A DNA stretch of 64,000 nucleotides from Brevibacillus daliensis (GCF_021245735.1 NZ_JAJISB010000001.1:1-64000), one strand, 5' to 3'. Positions 49,415 to 58,161 are shown, counted from the stretch's first letter. The notes: a model not told the origin generated them from the sequence alone. Numbers and translations: made by a program.

Positions 49415-49502
49415 GATTCTTTGGTAAATCAACTACTTACCAAATCATTAGCTATAAACGGATGGAGCCTTCACAACAAATGAATTCATGATTCATTTCG
49501 CG

Positions 49503-50258
49503 TTATGCATAAACCTGTGCTTCAGTAATAACCTCCTGATTGAGATTGTTGATACAATTGTCAAAAGCGATATCTGGATTCTCAGACCCATACAAACTAA
49601 TAAAAGACTGATAATCCCCTTCAAATAGAATACTTCCTTTATGTAAAACATTGATTTTACAAGTAATAAACTTTAAGTCATGTAAATGATGCGTAGATAA
49701 AATAATAACGTTCCCTTCCATTTGAGATAATTCTTCAATTCTCTTATAGATCTTTATTCTTGATGACGGGTCTACGCCGCTTGTTGGTTCATCAAAAATA
49801 TATAAGCTTCTCTTCAACTGCGTTAAGGTTATGACGTACAACCATCTTCTTTCCCCTACTGACATTTGCCCAATTTTTTTGTTCCATAAATCTTTTAACA
49901 ACTCTTTTTCACGGTCGCTCTTTAAATTCATCTGTTCTATGATGTAATTTTCATCATTAATAAATTTTTTACCAGATATATTATAGATGAGCCGAATATA
50001 CTCCTTACCTTTTACAAGAGCAGAAAGGAATGTTCCTTGGATTTGATATAACATATCTTGTATGTGGGGGAGATTGGTAATGTGCCCATGTTGAGGTTTA
50101 TATAACCCAGAAATAATATCAAATAATGTTGTTTTTCCAGCACCATTTAGCCCAATCAGGACATTAACAAGTCCAGTTTCAAATCTAATCGACATATTTT
50201 GAAGTGCTGGCCGATCTGCTTTTGGGTAGGTGAATGATAAATTCTCAATCGTAATCAA
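49503..50258 (-). CDS. ABC transporter ATP-binding protein (peptide export or immunity)
   Basis: A 251-residue ABC ATPase. Walker A GLNGAGKTT is at about 36-44, the signature is degenerate (MSVGERR for LSGGQ), Walker B is SLYIFDEPTSGVDP, and the switch histidine is in STHHLHD. It follows the ABC-2 permease by 15 bases. This pair resembles the two-part exporters of azole-peptide and bacteriocin clusters (SagG/SagH-like role), which export the product or protect the producer. Confidence 0.88.
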   Translation of the reverse strand: MITIENLSFTYPKADRPALQNMSIRFETGLVNVLIGLNGAGKTTLFDIISGLYKPQHGHITNLPHIQDMLYQIQGTFLSALVKGKEYIRLIYNISGKKFINDENYIIEQMNLKSDREKELLKDLWNKKIGQMSVGERRWLYVITLTQLKRSLYIFDEPTSGVDPSSRIKIYKRIEELSQMEGNVIILSTHHLHDLKFITCKINVLHKGSILFEGDYQSFISLYGSENPDIAFDNCINNLNQEVITEAQVYA

Positions 50259-50273
50259 TTTGCTCCCCCCTTA

Positions 50274-51038
50274 TTACGTTCTCGTAGTAACAGAGATTAG
50301 TTTGATTCTCTTCCAAGAAAAAATGCCACAAATTAAATAGATGAGACTCACACTGAGAAGTCCAAACAGCGTGTAACCATTACTCTGAACGAGCATAATA
50401 TCCGAGATGTTTAATGCTGTGTTATATACGAACTCAACAGGGGTTAGTCTGAAAATAAATTCCAAGAAGCCATTACTGATGGTACCTCTATATAAGGCAA
50501 TAAACATAGCAGGCAGCATAAACATATTTGCGATAGAGTATAACGTAGATGTTTGTAAGGAAAGCGTTGTTAAAGAGAGCATAAGCCCGATTAAAGGTAT
50601 GCTCACAACTAGAAAGGTCACAGTTGCTATTTCTACTAACAAGAATAAGGGATAGCCAAAGACCGAACTTACCACAGATGTAAAGAAAGCAATATTAATG
50701 AGTCCGTGTACGATTTGCAAGAAAAGTAAGCCCAAAATAATGGGGGCTTTTGAACCGCCTATATAGGTAAAACAGCGTAGAAAGCCATTTTCTCTAAAGA
50801 TAATGATTCGAAAGGCAACACCAAATAAGAAAGTGTTCACTGTGATATAAGCCCAGAATGCACAAAGAAACGGTAATGCTTCTGTAATTGTTTGTTTATG
50901 ATCAAACCAATTAATATTTAAGGAAATAAAGATGATTATCGGAACAAGGACTGCCCAAACTAGCCCAAGGACACCTTCTCTTATCACTATTTTGTTATAG
51001 AATAAAAAAAATTCATAACTACTTTTTACTAGCGACAT
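50274..51038 (-). CDS. ABC-2 type permease of the peptide cluster
   Basis: A 254-residue membrane protein with about six transmembrane segments arranged as in ABC-2 permeases. ATG 51038 has AAGAGGTGGGG ahead; an ATG at 51062 overlaps the stop of the preceding YcaO gene (TAATG) but lacks a ribosome-binding site. It lies between the YcaO pair and the ATPase, so it belongs to the same operon. The transported substrate is inferred to be the azole peptide. Confidence 0.82.
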   Translation of the reverse strand: MSLVKSSYEFFLFYNKIVIREGVLGLVWAVLVPIIIFISLNINWFDHKQTITEALPFLCAFWAYITVNTFLFGVAFRIIIFRENGFLRCFTYIGGSKAPIILGLLFLQIVHGLINIAFFTSVVSSVFGYPLFLLVEIATVTFLVVSIPLIGLMLSLTTLSLQTSTLYSIANMFMLPAMFIALYRGTISNGFLEFIFRLTPVEFVYNTALNISDIMLVQSNGYTLFGLLSVSLIYLICGIFSWKRIKLISVTTRT

Positions 51039-51061
51039 GCCCCACCTCTTATCTCTTGCCA

Positions 51062-52144
51062 TTACGCAAAGGGAATCATTCTATTTTGATTAGGAAAAAA
51101 TGTCGCTTTCAAAGAACGAGAAATCTTATACTCAGATGGGTCAAATAATTCTGTATGCATATGTGGATAGCCATCTGGAGAATATAGTTTCACTACTTTA
51201 CAACTGTTCGTATCTATCGGCATGGGAATATCAACGAGATATAAATCCACATCTAATTCTTCGCAGTACGCTTTCATCGATCTTCTCAGGTTCCACTCTT
51301 CCGTTCGCTCTTCTATTTTATTCATTGGAGATGAACTCTCAAGTAAAAACTTTATTTCCTGATAAAATTCATCTCGTTCCATGTTATAAAAATAATCAAC
51401 AAAAATATTACCCGAAGCCATCGGCTGTCCAGTAGTCTCCACCTTGAAAGAGATTAGACTCTCTCCGATCATTATAAATTCATCAATACTCGACTCTATT
51501 GCCTTATTAATATCCCTGTGAGCCGCTAGCCCAACAGAAAAGACTTGCTGATCAAAGCCAATCGTCATAATGACATAAATATCTGGCCGAATTGAAATAT
51601 TGACAAAATATATTTTTTCTAATAATTCTGTTAACAGACGGTACTTCCGAGAGATGCTTGGATTTGTTAGGTCAGGTTTAATATGCTCTCCCTCACTCTT
51701 TGTCAACCACATATGAATAAGCGATTGACGCTCCACATATTCAAAATAAGCTTTTTCCATAGCTTTCCGCCCGTTCACATGTGCAGCCATCCCACACGTA
51801 TCAGTGAATGTGTCTTTTTTGACATGGGCAAAAATTGGAGATGTTGGTTCCAAGATAATATCTGTTGCTGGAACATCAATTATCGTTCCATTTAATACAT
51901 GAACACCTTTAAAACTAGGAGTTCCAAATTGAGCCCAATCCTTCTGCAAACATTTAAAGATGGACAGCCTTTCCTGAAATTCACCAATTGAGGACTTGAT
52001 AACCTCCTCCACACGAATTTTTACTGAGTTGCCATTGGCATGATCATGCAAACAAGAATTGATTTGACAATGTTTCAGATGATTCAGAAAGGAAGATTGA
52101 CGTACATGAAATGATTTTACGATAAACGGATGACCTCTACCCAC
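51062..52144 (-). CDS. YcaO-family protein 1 (cyclodehydratase component)
   Basis: A 360-residue single-domain YcaO protein. YcaO enzymes use ATP to activate peptide amides for azoline formation from Cys, Ser or Thr. The signature region GMAAHVNGRKAMEKAYFEYVER is seen at about 118-139 (split here from its flanks); its E-x-x-E-R is kept, but the Ser usual four residues before the first Glu is Lys. A second conserved Glu lies in SSIDEF (about 222). It lacks the PxPxP C-terminus of single YcaO azoline synthetases (ends RMIPFA). GTG start with AGGAGGT eight bases ahead. It follows YcaO 2 by 12 bases. Confidence 0.82.
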   Translation of the reverse strand: MGRGHPFIVKSFHVRQSSFLNHLKHCQINSCLHDHANGNSVKIRVEEVIKSSIGEFQERLSIFKCLQKDWAQFGTPSFKGVHVLNGTIIDVPATDIILEPTSPIFAHVKKDTFTDTCGMAAHVNGRKAMEKAYFEYVERQSLIHMWLTKSEGEHIKPDLTNPSISRKYRLLTELLEKIYFVNISIRPDIYVIMTIGFDQQVFSVGLAAHRDINKAIESSIDEFIMIGESLISFKVETTGQPMASGNIFVDYFYNMERDEFYQEIKFLLESSSPMNKIEERTEEWNLRRSMKAYCEELDVDLYLVDIPMPIDTNSCKVVKLYSPDGYPHMHTELFDPSEYKISRSLKATFFPNQNRMIPFA

Positions 52145-52156
52145 TGATTTTACCTC

Positions 52157-53245
52157 CTATATGAATGGACAATCTGGCACTTCCAATAGCCTCTCCTTTG
52201 TAAACTGTAGAACCTCCTTGTTGATTCGAATATCTACGTCGATAAACTCTTTTACAGGGATATGAGAAAGTAACTGTGGTGAAAAAACCTTTACAGCCAC
52301 AAGTTCCCTTGTAATAAGCTGCTTTAGATTCATCACATACAAATCTTCTATCCATTTTGGCAAATTTTTTACCACCATGCTTATCTTCTGTTTGACACCT
52401 AACGAATTATGTAGCCTCTGTGAAAACTCCTTCTCCACAGCCAGCGGAAGATTATCAAGGCTTCGTACATGTTCAATGCACTTTTTGTCATTCAATAAGT
52501 TTATTACTAAGCTATCATAAGTATTTTCACTTCGTTCACTGTGCTTGCTTTTAGCTTGATAGTAAAGCTTTTCATAATATAAACCTAGCATATAAGCTTC
52601 AGAGACAGATTTATTTATTGCTTGTTCGAGTAAAAATCCAGAACCAATTCCAACTTTAAATCGGACTGGACTCGTCTCACTTTCAAAGATACAAACAACA
52701 ACCAACAAAGGATAAAACGATTCTTGGATAAAAAACGTAAAGGTTCCATCCTCAAAAAGTAAACTCTTACCTGCTGTTGTATCAACATGGGTAGTTGTAA
52801 GCTTGCGGCCTAGCTTTCCATACCAAAGAAGGAAGACACTATTCTTTTCTAGCAACTCTGCAAGCGCGTTATAAAGTGCTTCGTCTGGATTGAAATGTAC
52901 AGCAGTACCTGTTGTATCAATAACGGGCGTTGTTAGACGAAAACAAGAGTATTCTTGAGGAATTGATGTAATTTCATTCTTGATTAAATTAAAAACTTGA
53001 ATTCTTCCATCCTTGTATCCGGTTAATGCTCCAAAATTTAATGACCTTCGTTCGATTGACTCGGAAAATGCTTTTTTAAACGAAAGTATTTTTTCTTCAG
53101 CGACTCCACCACAATTGGTTGGTCCCATTAATCCCGATTCATCCACGTAATTTCCTATACTAGAAATGGAAGTGTACATTTGATGCTTAGGAAACAGACT
53201 ACTCCTAAAACCAAAATGTTCTCCTTTTTTGTAAGAAAAGATCAT
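52157..53245 (-). CDS. YcaO-family protein 2 (cyclodehydratase component)
   Basis: A 362-residue YcaO-like protein of the same length as its neighbour but clearly different in sequence. NCGGVAEEKILSFKKAFSES then IERR (about 44-67) holds the E-x-x-E-R signature, again with Lys in place of Ser. A second Glu is in KSVSEAYMLG. C-terminus DCPFI, no PxPxP. Its ATG overlaps the TGA that would end the full-length dehydrogenase frame (ATGA), which shows that the frame shifted in the upstream gene was once read through. Two unlike YcaO proteins in one cluster suggests a heteromeric enzyme or two separate modifications. Confidence 0.82.
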   Translation of the reverse strand: MIFSYKKGEHFGFRSSLFPKHQMYTSISSIGNYVDESGLMGPTNCGGVAEEKILSFKKAFSESIERRSLNFGALTGYKDGRIQVFNLIKNEITSIPQEYSCFRLTTPVIDTTGTAVHFNPDEALYNALAELLEKNSVFLLWYGKLGRKLTTTHVDTTAGKSLLFEDGTFTFFIQESFYPLLVVVCIFESETSPVRFKVGIGSGFLLEQAINKSVSEAYMLGLYYEKLYYQAKSKHSERSENTYDSLVINLLNDKKCIEHVRSLDNLPLAVEKEFSQRLHNSLGVKQKISMVVKNLPKWIEDLYVMNLKQLITRELVAVKVFSPQLLSHIPVKEFIDVDIRINKEVLQFTKERLLEVPDCPFI

Positions 53246-53312
53246 ATTGGTTTACCGAACCACTGGATTAGTACTACAGGGGATAATCTCGGACTTAATC
53301 CAATTTGATTGG
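53242..53312 (-). other. Out-of-frame remnant of the SagB C-terminus
   Basis: In the alternative frame this stretch reads ALTNQIGLSPRLSPVVLIQW followed by FGKPI and TGA; its TGA overlaps the ATG of the YcaO 2 gene. That is the typical SagB end. The frames would join by removing two bases or adding one around AATATAATG (53318-53328). Confidence 0.75.
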
Positions 53313-54068
53313 TTAGTGCATTATATTATCGTTGAAGCCGGACCAGCATAAATCGCCTAATCCCTTCTTCTGTAAGGCATATCTAAGACTCTGACTCATT
53401 AATCCCACCTCAATCATGCCATGTCTATACCCTCTATATCCGTATTTTGTAATTGCCCTTCTCACATCAAATGCATAAGCAATTGCAAACGGGGAAGGAA
53501 CCTTTGTCTCCAACGGACAACTATTTTTTTTGATTTTCTCGATTTTTTTATCGTCAAAGTTCTCAAGTAAGAGGAGTTCATTATCATGTGAATTAAATAC
53601 ATAGCTCCCCCGTTTCACTAGTCTGTCTACATCATTAAAAGTAAGGAAAACGGGAATGATCGGGTATAAAGCCCCAGCCGAAGGATAGGCTTTAGAGGGG
53701 ACTCCTTCCGCTCTTCCAAACGCATCATATAAAATGTGACCAAGCTCATCTAGCGTAATTTGCCAGTTTTCATCGTATTCTCTGATCGTGGTTGTTTTTT
53801 CCTTATACGTTTTACATACAGGCAAGCTCACTTTGTATTCATAATACTCTGGTAATACATCCGTATTCTGAACACGCTCTATCCACTCTACAATCGTAGA
53901 ATCAAATTGAAATTGAAACGGATTTTGCCAGGTTGTCTTCTGATGAAAAGTTAAAATGTCATGTAATTGTTTTTCGTTGCGAATCGTCTCTAGCATCGTA
54001 TCTGCTTTTTTCGCTCTCGCAATTCTTTCCATTTGACTTGAGTGAGTTGGTTTCCTATCAACTTTCAT
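53313..54068 (-). CDS. SagB/McbC-like azoline dehydrogenase, 3' end frameshifted
   Basis: An FMN-dependent nitroreductase-fold enzyme that oxidises azolines to azoles. R-EYDENWQITLDELGHIL, PSAGALYPI and KYGYRGYRHGMIEVG are SagB-type landmarks. The open frame stops after GFNDNIMH, about 251 residues from ATG 54068 (a longer frame begins at ATG 54107). SagB proteins normally continue for 25-30 residues. That missing part is present in another frame immediately downstream (see next entry). The start overlaps the McbB-like gene, so translation is coupled. The active site residues seen are all upstream of the break, but the C-terminus usually completes the dimer fold, so activity is uncertain. Confidence 0.78.
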   Translation of the reverse strand: MKVDRKPTHSSQMERIARAKKADTMLETIRNEKQLHDILTFHQKTTWQNPFQFQFDSTIVEWIERVQNTDVLPEYYEYKVSLPVCKTYKEKTTTIREYDENWQITLDELGHILYDAFGRAEGVPSKAYPSAGALYPIIPVFLTFNDVDRLVKRGSYVFNSHDNELLLLENFDDKKIEKIKKNSCPLETKVPSPFAIAYAFDVRRAITKYGYRGYRHGMIEVGLMSQSLRYALQKKGLGDLCWSGFNDNIMH

Positions 54069-54915
54069 AACAGCTACACATCTCCCAATGTATTGAAGTA
54101 TCTTCATATATTTTCAAAGTCAACAGATCCAATAATGTGCAGTTGCTTATTTCTTCAGGATGCATCAAAGAAACTTGTAAATTATGTAAAAATCTGGAGG
54201 TTTTATTTGTCAGGAGCCGTGCAATATTTAATTTTTGTACACCAGATAAGGGAATATTCACCTCAAAGTTTTCGTCAACATGATAAAGGGAATCGATCAT
54301 TTGCTGATAGGTCGCTCCATTTTCATTCTCAATTTGTGATTGAGCTTCAATATGACCTACATGACAAAAATGACAAGGAACTTTCCATTCATTTGAGTAA
54401 AGGCAATCCATATAAAAATTGTTATTATAGATATAGCTGAACACCAATTTCGTAGAATCTGAAAGCTTATCCGTAATACTCCGTGCCAGTTTTTTACTGT
54501 ATGGGTTAAGAAAAACGATCAATAATTCATCATCATCAACCGCCTCTATCTCTTCAAGTTTTTTATATTCTACCGGGATCTTACTTGCATAATCCTGATA
54601 TATCGCTGAGTAAATCAACTCACCTACTTCATGATTGTTAGTCACGATGGTTATTTTGTTACTATCAATTTTTTTGGGCTTCTCTTCTCTTAAAATAGCG
54701 TACTCTTCTAAAAATTGAACCACATCTTCTGTGTCCTCATTAAAGTCAGCTGCAATTTCCTCGATAGATACTCTCGTTTTATTGTTTTCCATCCATAATT
54801 GAAGAACATGCTTTAACATTTCATCTGTAATGGTAACAATGCTATCCTGATTTTGAACAACCAGATCATTGTTTTCTAATTGAAAAGCAATGTACTTATT
54901 TATGATATACTTCAT
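54058..54915 (-). CDS. McbB-like leader-recognition/E1-like protein
   Basis: A 285-residue protein whose plan matches McbB of microcin B17. The N-terminal part (about 1-80) looks like a winged-helix RiPP recognition element (SIEEIAADFNEDTEDVVQFL). The central part is alpha/beta. Zinc ligands are suggested by C181 and C184 (PCHFC) and C280 and C282 (CSC) near the C-terminus. Such proteins bind the precursor leader and present it to YcaO. GAGGG lies eight bases before the ATG. It follows the precursor gene and a hairpin and overlaps the start of the dehydrogenase gene. Similarity is by layout and motifs, so moderate. Confidence 0.65.
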   Translation of the reverse strand: MKYIINKYIAFQLENNDLVVQNQDSIVTITDEMLKHVLQLWMENNKTRVSIEEIAADFNEDTEDVVQFLEEYAILREEKPKKIDSNKITIVTNNHEVGELIYSAIYQDYASKIPVEYKKLEEIEAVDDDELLIVFLNPYSKKLARSITDKLSDSTKLVFSYIYNNNFYMDCLYSNEWKVPCHFCHVGHIEAQSQIENENGATYQQMIDSLYHVDENFEVNIPLSGVQKLNIARLLTNKTSRFLHNLQVSLMHPEEISNCTLLDLLTLKIYEDTSIHWEMCSCYES

Positions 54916-54943
54916 CAGAAATCCCTCTATTCTTACTTAATTG

Positions 54944-54990
54944 GAAAAGTGATAACCTTTTCTCGATTTGAAAAGAGATTATCACTTTTC
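54944..54990 (-). other. Long hairpin between precursor and modification genes
   Basis: A 12-base perfect outer stem (GAAAAGTGATAA/TTATCACTTTTC) encloses a second stem (CTTTTC/GAAAAG). It lies 21 bases after the precursor stop and 29 before the McbB-like gene. Only a short C-rich tail follows, so partial termination or mRNA processing is more likely than full termination. RiPP operons often use such a hairpin to make precursor mRNA more abundant than enzyme mRNA. Confidence 0.75.
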
Positions 54991-55010
54991 TCAAAAATCA
55001 CAAAATACGA

Positions 55011-55184
55011 TTATGCCTTTTTCTTAGCTGTTGCTCCACAACCTGAAGCACATGCACACAGCGGAATGTATTCATCACGCCCCCGTGTACTTTCAGAGCG
55101 TGTTTGTACACCTGTTCCAAATCTTCTCTTCACTCCAGATTGAGAACCATTTACTTGCGTTTTCCATTTTGTACCACCAACCAT
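55011..55184 (-). CDS. Azole-peptide (LAP/TOMM) precursor
   Basis: A 57-residue peptide. The leader (about 1-42) is basic and polar, beginning MVGGTKWKTQVNGSQSG and passing RRFGTGVQTRSESTRGRD; the core begins near EYIPL and is CACASGCGATAKKKA (43-57). Cys43, Cys45 and Cys49, Ser47 and Thr52 are the residues that a McbB/YcaO/SagB system would turn to thiazoles and (methyl)oxazoles. The C-terminal AKKKA gives a cationic end. TAGGAGGTGAT before the ATG is a near-perfect ribosome-binding site, and a TGCTATAAT extended -10 lies just upstream. No homologue is recalled. Identification rests on position, translation signals and the Cys-rich core. Confidence 0.82.
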   Translation of the reverse strand: MVGGTKWKTQVNGSQSGVKRRFGTGVQTRSESTRGRDEYIPLCACASGCGATAKKKA

Positions 55185-55208
55185 ATTATCACCTCCTATT
55201 TATGGGAA

Positions 55209-55236
55209 ATTATAGCATTTTATTTATTTTTTACAA
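55209..55236 (-). promoter_or_regulatory. Promoter of the peptide cluster
   Basis: Minus-strand extended -10 TGCTATAAT and -35-like TTGTAA 16 bases upstream. The start site would be about 17-20 bases before the precursor ribosome-binding site. The upstream 55237-55394 stretch is very AT-rich and has no gene. Confidence 0.6.
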
Positions 55237-55394
55237 TAATAAAAATATTATTAATTTTCTATTTATTGATTCGAATAGTAGTTGTAATAGAAACTATTTA
55301 GATGTAAAATACATTGCTCATATAAAATAAATGATCTACATTATCGTATTGGCTTATGAAAGATTATTATATTTTCTACATCTATCTACCAAAA

Positions 55395-55438
55395 AAAGAC
55401 GACAGAAGCTGATTTAAAATCCAGCTCTTGTCGTCTTT
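55395..55438 (-). terminator. Terminator after lepA
   Basis: Minus-strand AAAGACGACA/TGTCGTCTTT stem with an inner AGCTGGATT/AATCAGCT stem, followed by TTTTTTT. It insulates lepA from the cluster. Confidence 0.9.
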
Positions 55439-55475
55439 AAAATGAGAAAATGTTTCAAAAATCTCTATCCACCAA

Positions 55476-57296
55476 TTATTTCTTATTATTATCCATACGT
55501 AATACAGCCATAAACGCCTCTTGAGGAACTTCTACAGAACCTACCGATTTCATGCGTTTCTTACCCTCTTTTTGTTTCTCAAGAAGTTTACGTTTACGGG
55601 AAATGTCACCACCGTAACATTTTGCAAGTACGTTTTTACGCATAGCGCTAATTGATTCACGCGCAACGATCTTTTGACCAATGGCAGCCTGAATCGGCAC
55701 TTCAAATTGTTGGCGAGGAATTAGTTCCTTCAGTTTTTCACAAATCACCTTACCACGTGGATAAGCGGTATCCTTGTGCACGATAAAGGAAAGAGCATCG
55801 ACTACCTCACCGTTGAGAAGAATATCCATTTTAACTAGTTTGGAAGCCTTGTACCCTGCCATTTCATAATCGAAGGAGGCATAGCCTTTTGTTCCTGATT
55901 TTAATAGGTCAAAGAAATCATAGACGATCTCAGAAAGCGGCATGTCATATTTCAACTGCACGCGATTCTCGCCTAGATATTGCATGTCTAAGAAGTTACC
56001 CCGTTTGCCTTGGCAAAGCTGCATAACATCCCCGACATAATCCTTTGGTACCATGATTGTAGAAGTAACATACGGCTCCTCAATCTGTTCGATCTTTTGA
56101 ATATCTGGCATTTTGGATGGGTTGTCGATTTCAAAAACCTCACCATTTGTCTTCGTAATTCGATAGATAACGCTAGGTGCTGTGGTAATCAGGTCAATGT
56201 TAAACTCACGCTCAATACGTTCCTGAATGATTTCCATGTGCAACAGACCAAGGAACCCGCAACGGAATCCGAAGCCTAGTGCCTGAGATGTCTCAGGCTC
56301 AAATTGCAGAGAAGCATCATTTAACTGCAATTTATCAAGCGCATCACGCAAGTCATTGTAATCGCTTGTATCAATCGGATAGAGACCACAGAATACCATC
56401 GGGTTAATTTTACGGTAACCTGGAAGCGCTTTTGCTGCTGGACGGCTTACATCCGTAATAGTATCCCCGACACGTGTATCTCCTACAGTTTTAATTGCTG
56501 CTGCGACATAACCTACATCACCTACAGTCAGCTCGTCTACCTGAGTCTGACGAGGAGTATATGTACCAACCTCCGTTACCTCGAACGTCTTGTTGGTCGC
56601 CATCATTTTGATTTTCATACCTTTTTTAAGAGTACCATTCATGATACGCACAGAGGCGATAACGCCACGATACGCATCAAAATAGGAATCAAAAATCAGT
56701 GCTTGCAATGGCGCATCAGGATCTCCAGTTGGAGCTGGTACTTTTTTCACAACTGCTTCCAGTACATCCTTAATCCCGATACCTGATTTAGCTGAAGTAA
56801 GTACCGCATCGCTCGCATCAAGACCGATAACGTCCTCCACTTCCAGCTTTACACGCTCAGGTTCTGCGCTAGGCAGGTCGATTTTGTTGATAATCGGGAT
56901 GATTTCCAATTCGTTATCCAAAGCCAAATACACGTTAGCCAATGTCTGAGCTTCAATTCCTTGTGCGGCATCCACTACAAGTAGTGCCCCTTCACAAGCA
57001 GCCAGGCTTCGTGACACCTCATAGGTAAAATCGACGTGTCCAGGCGTATCAATCAGGTGAAGAATATACTCTTCGCCATCATCCGCTTTATAATTTAAAC
57101 GAACTGCATTTAATTTAATGGTAATACCACGTTCTCTTTCCAGATCCATCGTGTCAAGGAACTGGGCTTCCATTTCACGGGTAGTCAATGCTCCTGTAAG
57201 TTCAAGAATACGGTCAGCTAATGTGGATTTCCCGTGGTCAATATGAGCGATAATAGAGAAATTACGTATTTTCTTTTGTCTTTCCAGACGATCCAT
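55476..57296 (-). CDS. lepA: Elongation factor 4 (LepA)
   Basis: A 606-residue translational GTPase that back-translocates ribosomes. GTPase motifs [22 protein letters not shown] and NKIDLP are present, followed by EF-G-like domains and the LepA-specific C-terminal domain ([21 protein letters not shown] region). GGGAGGG precedes the ATG. In B. subtilis hemW follows directly; here the terminator and the peptide cluster come first. Upstream neighbours known from B. subtilis (spoIIP, gpr, rpsT) are replaced by other genes. Confidence 0.97.
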   Translation of the reverse strand: MDRLERQKKIRNFSIIAHIDHGKSTLADRILELTGALTTREMEAQFLDTMDLERERGITIKLNAVRLNYKADDGEEYILHLIDTPGHVDFTYEVSRSLAACEGALLVVDAAQGIEAQTLANVYLALDNELEIIPIINKIDLPSAEPERVKLEVEDVIGLDASDAVLTSAKSGIGIKDVLEAVVKKVPAPTGDPDAPLQALIFDSYFDAYRGVIASVRIMNGTLKKGMKIKMMATNKTFEVTEVGTYTPRQTQVDELTVGDVGYVAAAIKTVGDTRVGDTITDVSRPAAKALPGYRKINPMVFCGLYPIDTSDYNDLRDALDKLQLNDASLQFEPETSQALGFGFRCGFLGLLHMEIIQERIEREFNIDLITTAPSVIYRITKTNGEVFEIDNPSKMPDIQKIEQIEEPYVTSTIMVPKDYVGDVMQLCQGKRGNFLDMQYLGENRVQLKYDMPLSEIVYDFFDLLKSGTKGYASFDYEMAGYKASKLVKMDILLNGEVVDALSFIVHKDTAYPRGKVICEKLKELIPRQQFEVPIQAAIGQKIVARESISAMRKNVLAKCYGGDISRKRKLLEKQKEGKKRMKSVGSVEVPQEAFMAVLRMDNNKK

Positions 57297-57492
57297 CTAC
57301 TTGTTCCCTCCCACGCAATGTGGAATACAACATTACGTTCTTCAAAAATTGCAGTAGGTTTAACTATACCAAAAGAGTGCTTCTCAAGCAAGATTTCTCC
57401 GCTTATCATTAGGGTCTATCGTCATTTCTTCTTGTGTGGTAGATTGTAGGAGTACAGTAAATAGGATGCCATCTACCTAAAGGAGAGATTTC

Positions 57493-58161
57493 ATGTTCTT
57501 GTTAGACCGATTAATCTATGCGACTAACCGTCCAGATGATATTGACCGCATTTTAACCCAGGAAAAAGGCTATGAGTGTGTGGCAGCTGGTAATTCTTAT
57601 CCTGGTATTGCGACTCGTCATTATCCATTTCCTGGTGGAGGTTACTTAGAGATAGCATATGTAGAAGACAAGGAAAAAGCTACTCAAACCGAAGTTGGTC
57701 AAGGACTCCTTGCTTTTCTAGAAGAACAGGGGGAAGGTTATTACTCCCTTTTGCTAGAAACTGCTGATCTAACACACGTAGAAAATGTACTGCGTGAAGA
57801 GAACTATCCTATATACAAAACAGGAGTACATGAAATCACTACAATTACTGGTGAAAAACTACGGATGCGAATGCTTGGTACTTCCTCACATTTGCCTTGG
57901 TTTATCGAGTATGAAAAAACTACGCAAGCAAAACCTGACTATGCTCAAGCGGCTATCATTCGTACAACAACTTTGACAGCCGATGTAGCGCTTTTAGAAA
58001 AATTGGTAGGGGTTACTGCCATAATGGGTACCTATCCTGGAATGAATACAGGCTTTCTCCCCTTAGCAAATGCATCCTTACGCTTAGAATCCGCAGATAA
58101 GAACGGGATTAGTTATTTTGAACCAAAGGGACTACTTCTAGACGATACAATTTATATGTAA
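57493..58161 (+). CDS. VOC/glyoxalase-like protein
   Basis: A 222-residue protein. The start FLLDRLIYATNRPDDIDRIL and the segment GGGYLEIAYVED fit glyoxalase-like (PF13468-type) proteins found in Bacillales. A repeated half (TLTADVALLEKLVGVT onward) suggests the usual tandem VOC-like fold. Metal ligands cannot be assigned confidently. AAAGGAGAG precedes the ATG. Function unknown. Confidence 0.7.
   Translation: MFLLDRLIYATNRPDDIDRILTQEKGYECVAAGNSYPGIATRHYPFPGGGYLEIAYVEDKEKATQTEVGQGLLAFLEEQGEGYYSLLLETADLTHVENVLREENYPIYKTGVHEITTITGEKLRMRMLGTSSHLPWFIEYEKTTQAKPDYAQAAIIRTTTLTADVALLEKLVGVTAIMGTYPGMNTGFLPLANASLRLESADKNGISYFEPKGLLLDDTIYM

Noticed and set aside
49129-49502. Second azole-peptide precursor
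   Set aside because: Only a 14-codon frame (MNHEFICCEGSIRL) was found near 49,450-49,490, without a ribosome-binding site and with no Cys/Ser/Thr-rich core.
49503-55184. Thiopeptide or lantibiotic cluster
   Set aside because: No LanB/LanC-type dehydratase, pyridine synthase or radical SAM gene is present; the enzymes are those of linear azole peptides.
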